A stretch of 5,760 nt of DNA from CBFGTA01 sp965651595. Lineage in GTDB: Bacteria > Actinomycetota > Actinomycetes > S36-B12 > UBA10799. The DNA is taken from contig CBFGTA010000123.1 in the NCBI GenBank assembly GCA_965651595.1, positions 1-5,760 on the forward strand, written 5' to 3'. The position numbers were made by a program, and so were the translations under genes. This document shows positions 4,655 through 5,760 of this stretch, in pieces (positions within the stretch are counted from its first letter, which is position 1; each line of letters starts with the position of its first letter). The notes beneath the pieces are model-generated. The model ran no database searches. It was given only the letters and a program-made list of their open reading frames with translations, and was not told where the DNA came from.

Positions 4655-5090
4655 TGTCTGCGGCGAGCAATCCTTCGTAGTACTCGTTCATCGACGCTAC
4701 CGTGATTTCATTTGAACCACGTTCACCCGCAGCGAGGCCTTGTCGCGCAGACTTCCAGGGTTGTTCCATGTGGGTCAGTTCGCTTAGCCATTGAGGTGAC
4801 TTGTCGGCGTAGGCGTCAAGTACGGCGTCCACGGACGCCCGCTCAGCGCCATCAAGGTTGTTGACGTTGCCGTCCCAGCTCTCAATCAGGAAACGCCCGC
4901 GATGTCTCGCGTACAACTCAGGGATAACAGGCCCGTTTGCCCATGCCTGAATCTGGCTATCGAAGAGGACTCTCGACTCCCACACTGAATGCCACGCTTG
5001 GGAGTAGTAGCAAAGCTTCTGAAGCTTCATCGCCGACATAGGACCCCGCTGGTTCACAATGTATGCTGCAACGTCATTGACATTTGCCAT
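4647..5090 (-). CDS. Panacea-domain (SocA/GepA-like, DUF4065) antitoxin
   Basis: This is a 147-residue cytoplasmic protein of the Panacea (DUF4065) family, which includes the Caulobacter proteolytic-adaptor antitoxin SocA and phage GepA, and which neutralises toxins of many unrelated folds. Family marks from the start at 5090 are DVAAYIVNQRGPMS, the signature MKLQKLCYYSQAW (21-33), the segment IQAWANGPVIPELYARHRG (47-65), the helix with LSELTHMEQPWKSARQG (102-118) and the C-terminal ITVASMNEYYEGLL (129-142). The length is typical of a stand-alone single-domain antitoxin. The start was chosen because GGGAGGG lies seven bases before this ATG; an ATG seven codons upstream would place that ribosome binding site inside the gene. 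The stop overlaps the toxin start by 8 bases, with antitoxin first. Palindromes upstream (5121-5142, 5181-5200) suggest transcriptional control, though this protein shows no obvious DNA-binding domain. Confidence 0.9.
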   Translation of the reverse strand: MANVNDVAAYIVNQRGPMSAMKLQKLCYYSQAWHSVWESRVLFDSQIQAWANGPVIPELYARHRGRFLIESWDGNVNNLDGAERASVDAVLDAYADKSPQWLSELTHMEQPWKSARQGLAAGERGSNEITVASMNEYYEGLLAADNE

Positions 5091-5120
5091 CGTGGTTCCC
5101 TCCCGCTCCATAGCCGCCTA

Positions 5121-5142
5121 GATATCAAGACTATGTGATATC
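5121..5142 (-). promoter_or_regulatory. Twin GATATC palindromes upstream of the antitoxin: candidate operator/promoter
   Basis: GATATC occurs at 5121-5126 and 5137-5142, so the pair also forms an inverted repeat with a ten-base spacer. TAGTCT on the minus strand (5133-5128) is a plausible -10 box between them, which would put the transcript start near the first GATATC and 15-20 bases before the ribosome binding site. No good -35 is visible. This is the expected place for a toxin-antitoxin operator; function is inferred. Confidence 0.4.
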
Positions 5143-5180
5143 GGTACGACATCGCTGTTTGAGGCAAGTGGGTGTGCTGG

Positions 5181-5200
5181 TGTCGCCACGTTTGGCGACA
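5181..5200. promoter_or_regulatory. Perfect 20-bp palindromic site TGTCGCCA-N4-TGGCGACA
   Basis: TGTCGCCA (5181-5188) and TGGCGACA (5193-5200) are perfect eight-base complements around CGTT. There is no T-run on either side, so a repressor operator is more likely than a terminator. It lies about 90 bases upstream of the antitoxin start, in the 301-base stretch between that gene and the peptidoglycan-binding-like gene (5091-5391), which otherwise shows no gene I can support. Confidence 0.5.
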
Positions 5201-5391
5201 TTAGGGATTGCCCCGGATCAGCATTGTTGATAGCCAGGACGGGACGGGAGAGACCAGCTCGGGCAATACCCGATGTTAGTGCCAGTTGCGTGAACCGGGC
5301 CAGTAGCCCTGGGCCCACAAGTAGCGGCGCAGCCCACGACCCACCCATTTCGCTGTGTCAGACACTACTTCTGCCAGCACGGATAGGACGA

Positions 5392-5760
5392 TCATCGCGG
5401 ATCGAATCCCAGCTGGCGCAGCATTTGATTCCCGGCTTTCTTGCCCCCGGCCCTGGGTTTGTTCATGGCGGTGCGCTTGTATCGTTTCACCATCTTGCGG
5501 GTCTCACGCCCGTAGCAGCCCGTGGCACCAGCTGGGTTCAGCTTGCGGTACGCAGGGCCTTGCTTGCGGAGCTTCCGCTGCACCCGCTGGGTTGCTTTCG
5601 AGCAGCTGCCAGCCTTCACCTTGCTCACCCTGATGGGCGGTGGTGTGTTCCACACTTTCGCGGGCGCGAAAATCCTGCGCTGGTTGGATCGCAGGTAGTC
5701 GTAGCGGTAGTAGACGGCGTCGGCTTGCGTGATCCGGTTGCATGGTTTGGGAACGAATGA
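5392..5760 (-). CDS. C-terminal part of a protein with a peptidoglycan-binding-like domain
   Basis: The minus-strand frame is open from the right edge to TGA at 5392-5394, giving the last 122 residues; the start lies outside the window, and the internal GTG at 5655 should not be taken as the start. After a tyrosine-rich stretch (ADAVYYRYDYLRSNQRR) and a proline-rich hinge (NTPPPIRVSKV), the segment CSKATQRVQRKLRKQG...GATGCYGRETRKMVKRYKR matches the layout of the PG_binding_1 fold: a first helix V-Q--L---G, then a (D/A)G-(Y/F)G--T---V--Y/F turn and helix. A highly basic tail follows (MNKPRAGGKKAGNQMLRQLGFDPR). Such modules sit at the C-terminus of cell-wall hydrolases, including phage endolysins and conjugation-associated lytic enzymes, and bind peptidoglycan. 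The catalytic domain, if any, is not visible, so the enzyme class is unknown. A long plus-strand frame over the same bases is Cys/Ser/Ala-rich and unconvincing. Confidence 0.65.
   Translation of the reverse strand, partial: SFVPKPCNRITQADAVYYRYDYLRSNQRRIFAPAKVWNTPPPIRVSKVKAGSCSKATQRVQRKLRKQGPAYRKLNPAGATGCYGRETRKMVKRYKRTAMNKPRAGGKKAGNQMLRQLGFDPR

Noticed and set aside
5118..5348. Minus-strand 76-codon frame (starts MGGSWAAPLLVGPG) between the peptidoglycan-binding-like gene and the antitoxin
   Set aside because: No ribosome binding site, ends in and overlaps the presumed antitoxin promoter palindromes, and the composition after the hydrophobic start looks random. Holin-like only in having one hydrophobic stretch.
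5224..5760. Plus-strand 178-codon open frame
   Set aside because: Opposes the peptidoglycan-binding-like coding frame; Cys/Ser/His/Pro-rich low-complexity composition typical of an antisense shadow in GC-rich DNA.
1..5760. CRISPR array or complete insertion sequence
   Set aside because: No regularly spaced repeats of CRISPR length were seen, and no transposase motif or paired terminal inverted repeats with target duplication could be found.

Overview
The window looks like chromosome from a high-GC actinobacterium. Supporting signs are a MeaB-type GTPase paired with a short-loop acetyl-CoA acetyltransferase (a pairing I associate with actinobacteria), GTG/TTG start codons, a threonine/serine-rich lipoprotein, and mostly G/C third positions on the left side. 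I cannot name the genus. Two kinds of DNA meet near position 3400: a core-type left half and an accessory, mobile-element-like right half.

Left half (1-3400). On the minus strand, a thiolase (679-1860) is followed after 35 bases by meaB (643 to beyond the left edge). This suggests a short-chain acyl-CoA / propionyl-CoA (methylmalonyl-CoA mutase) operon. A possible 37-residue ORF with a good ribosome binding site (1944-2057) sits 83 bases upstream of the thiolase, and a paired operator-like sequence (2249-2283) lies further upstream. On the plus strand, diverging from these, is a small secreted lipoprotein (2475-2942). It is preceded by four CGACAG repeats about 20 bp apart and followed by a long GC-rich hairpin. 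A short coiled-coil-like ORF (3090-3188) and a structured terminator (3354-3396) close this half.

Junction (3401-3430). The 3' end of a tRNA on the minus strand, with T-loop, T-stem 3' strand, acceptor 3' strand, discriminator C and CCA, is present without its 5' part. The C discriminator and the acceptor sequence point to tRNA-His. The fragment is followed, in its own direction, by the terminator. This is the usual signature of an integrative element's att junction. A 13-bp piece of the T-arm recurs 301 bp further on (3717-3729), and the interval between is packed with inverted repeats and has no convincing gene.

Right half (3430-5760). All supported genes are on the minus strand: the C-terminal part of a protein with a peptidoglycan-binding-like domain (5392 to beyond the right edge), a Panacea-domain (SocA/GepA-like) antitoxin (4647-5090) overlapping by 8 bases a 145-codon probable toxin (4217-4654), and a 71-residue protein of unknown function (3821-4036). 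Base composition is visibly more AT-rich here, especially in the toxin gene. The gene pair reads as a toxin-antitoxin (or defence-like) module carried by a prophage or integrative element lodged at tRNA-His. The toxin activity and the element boundaries are inference; the Panacea identification and the tRNA fragment are directly visible.
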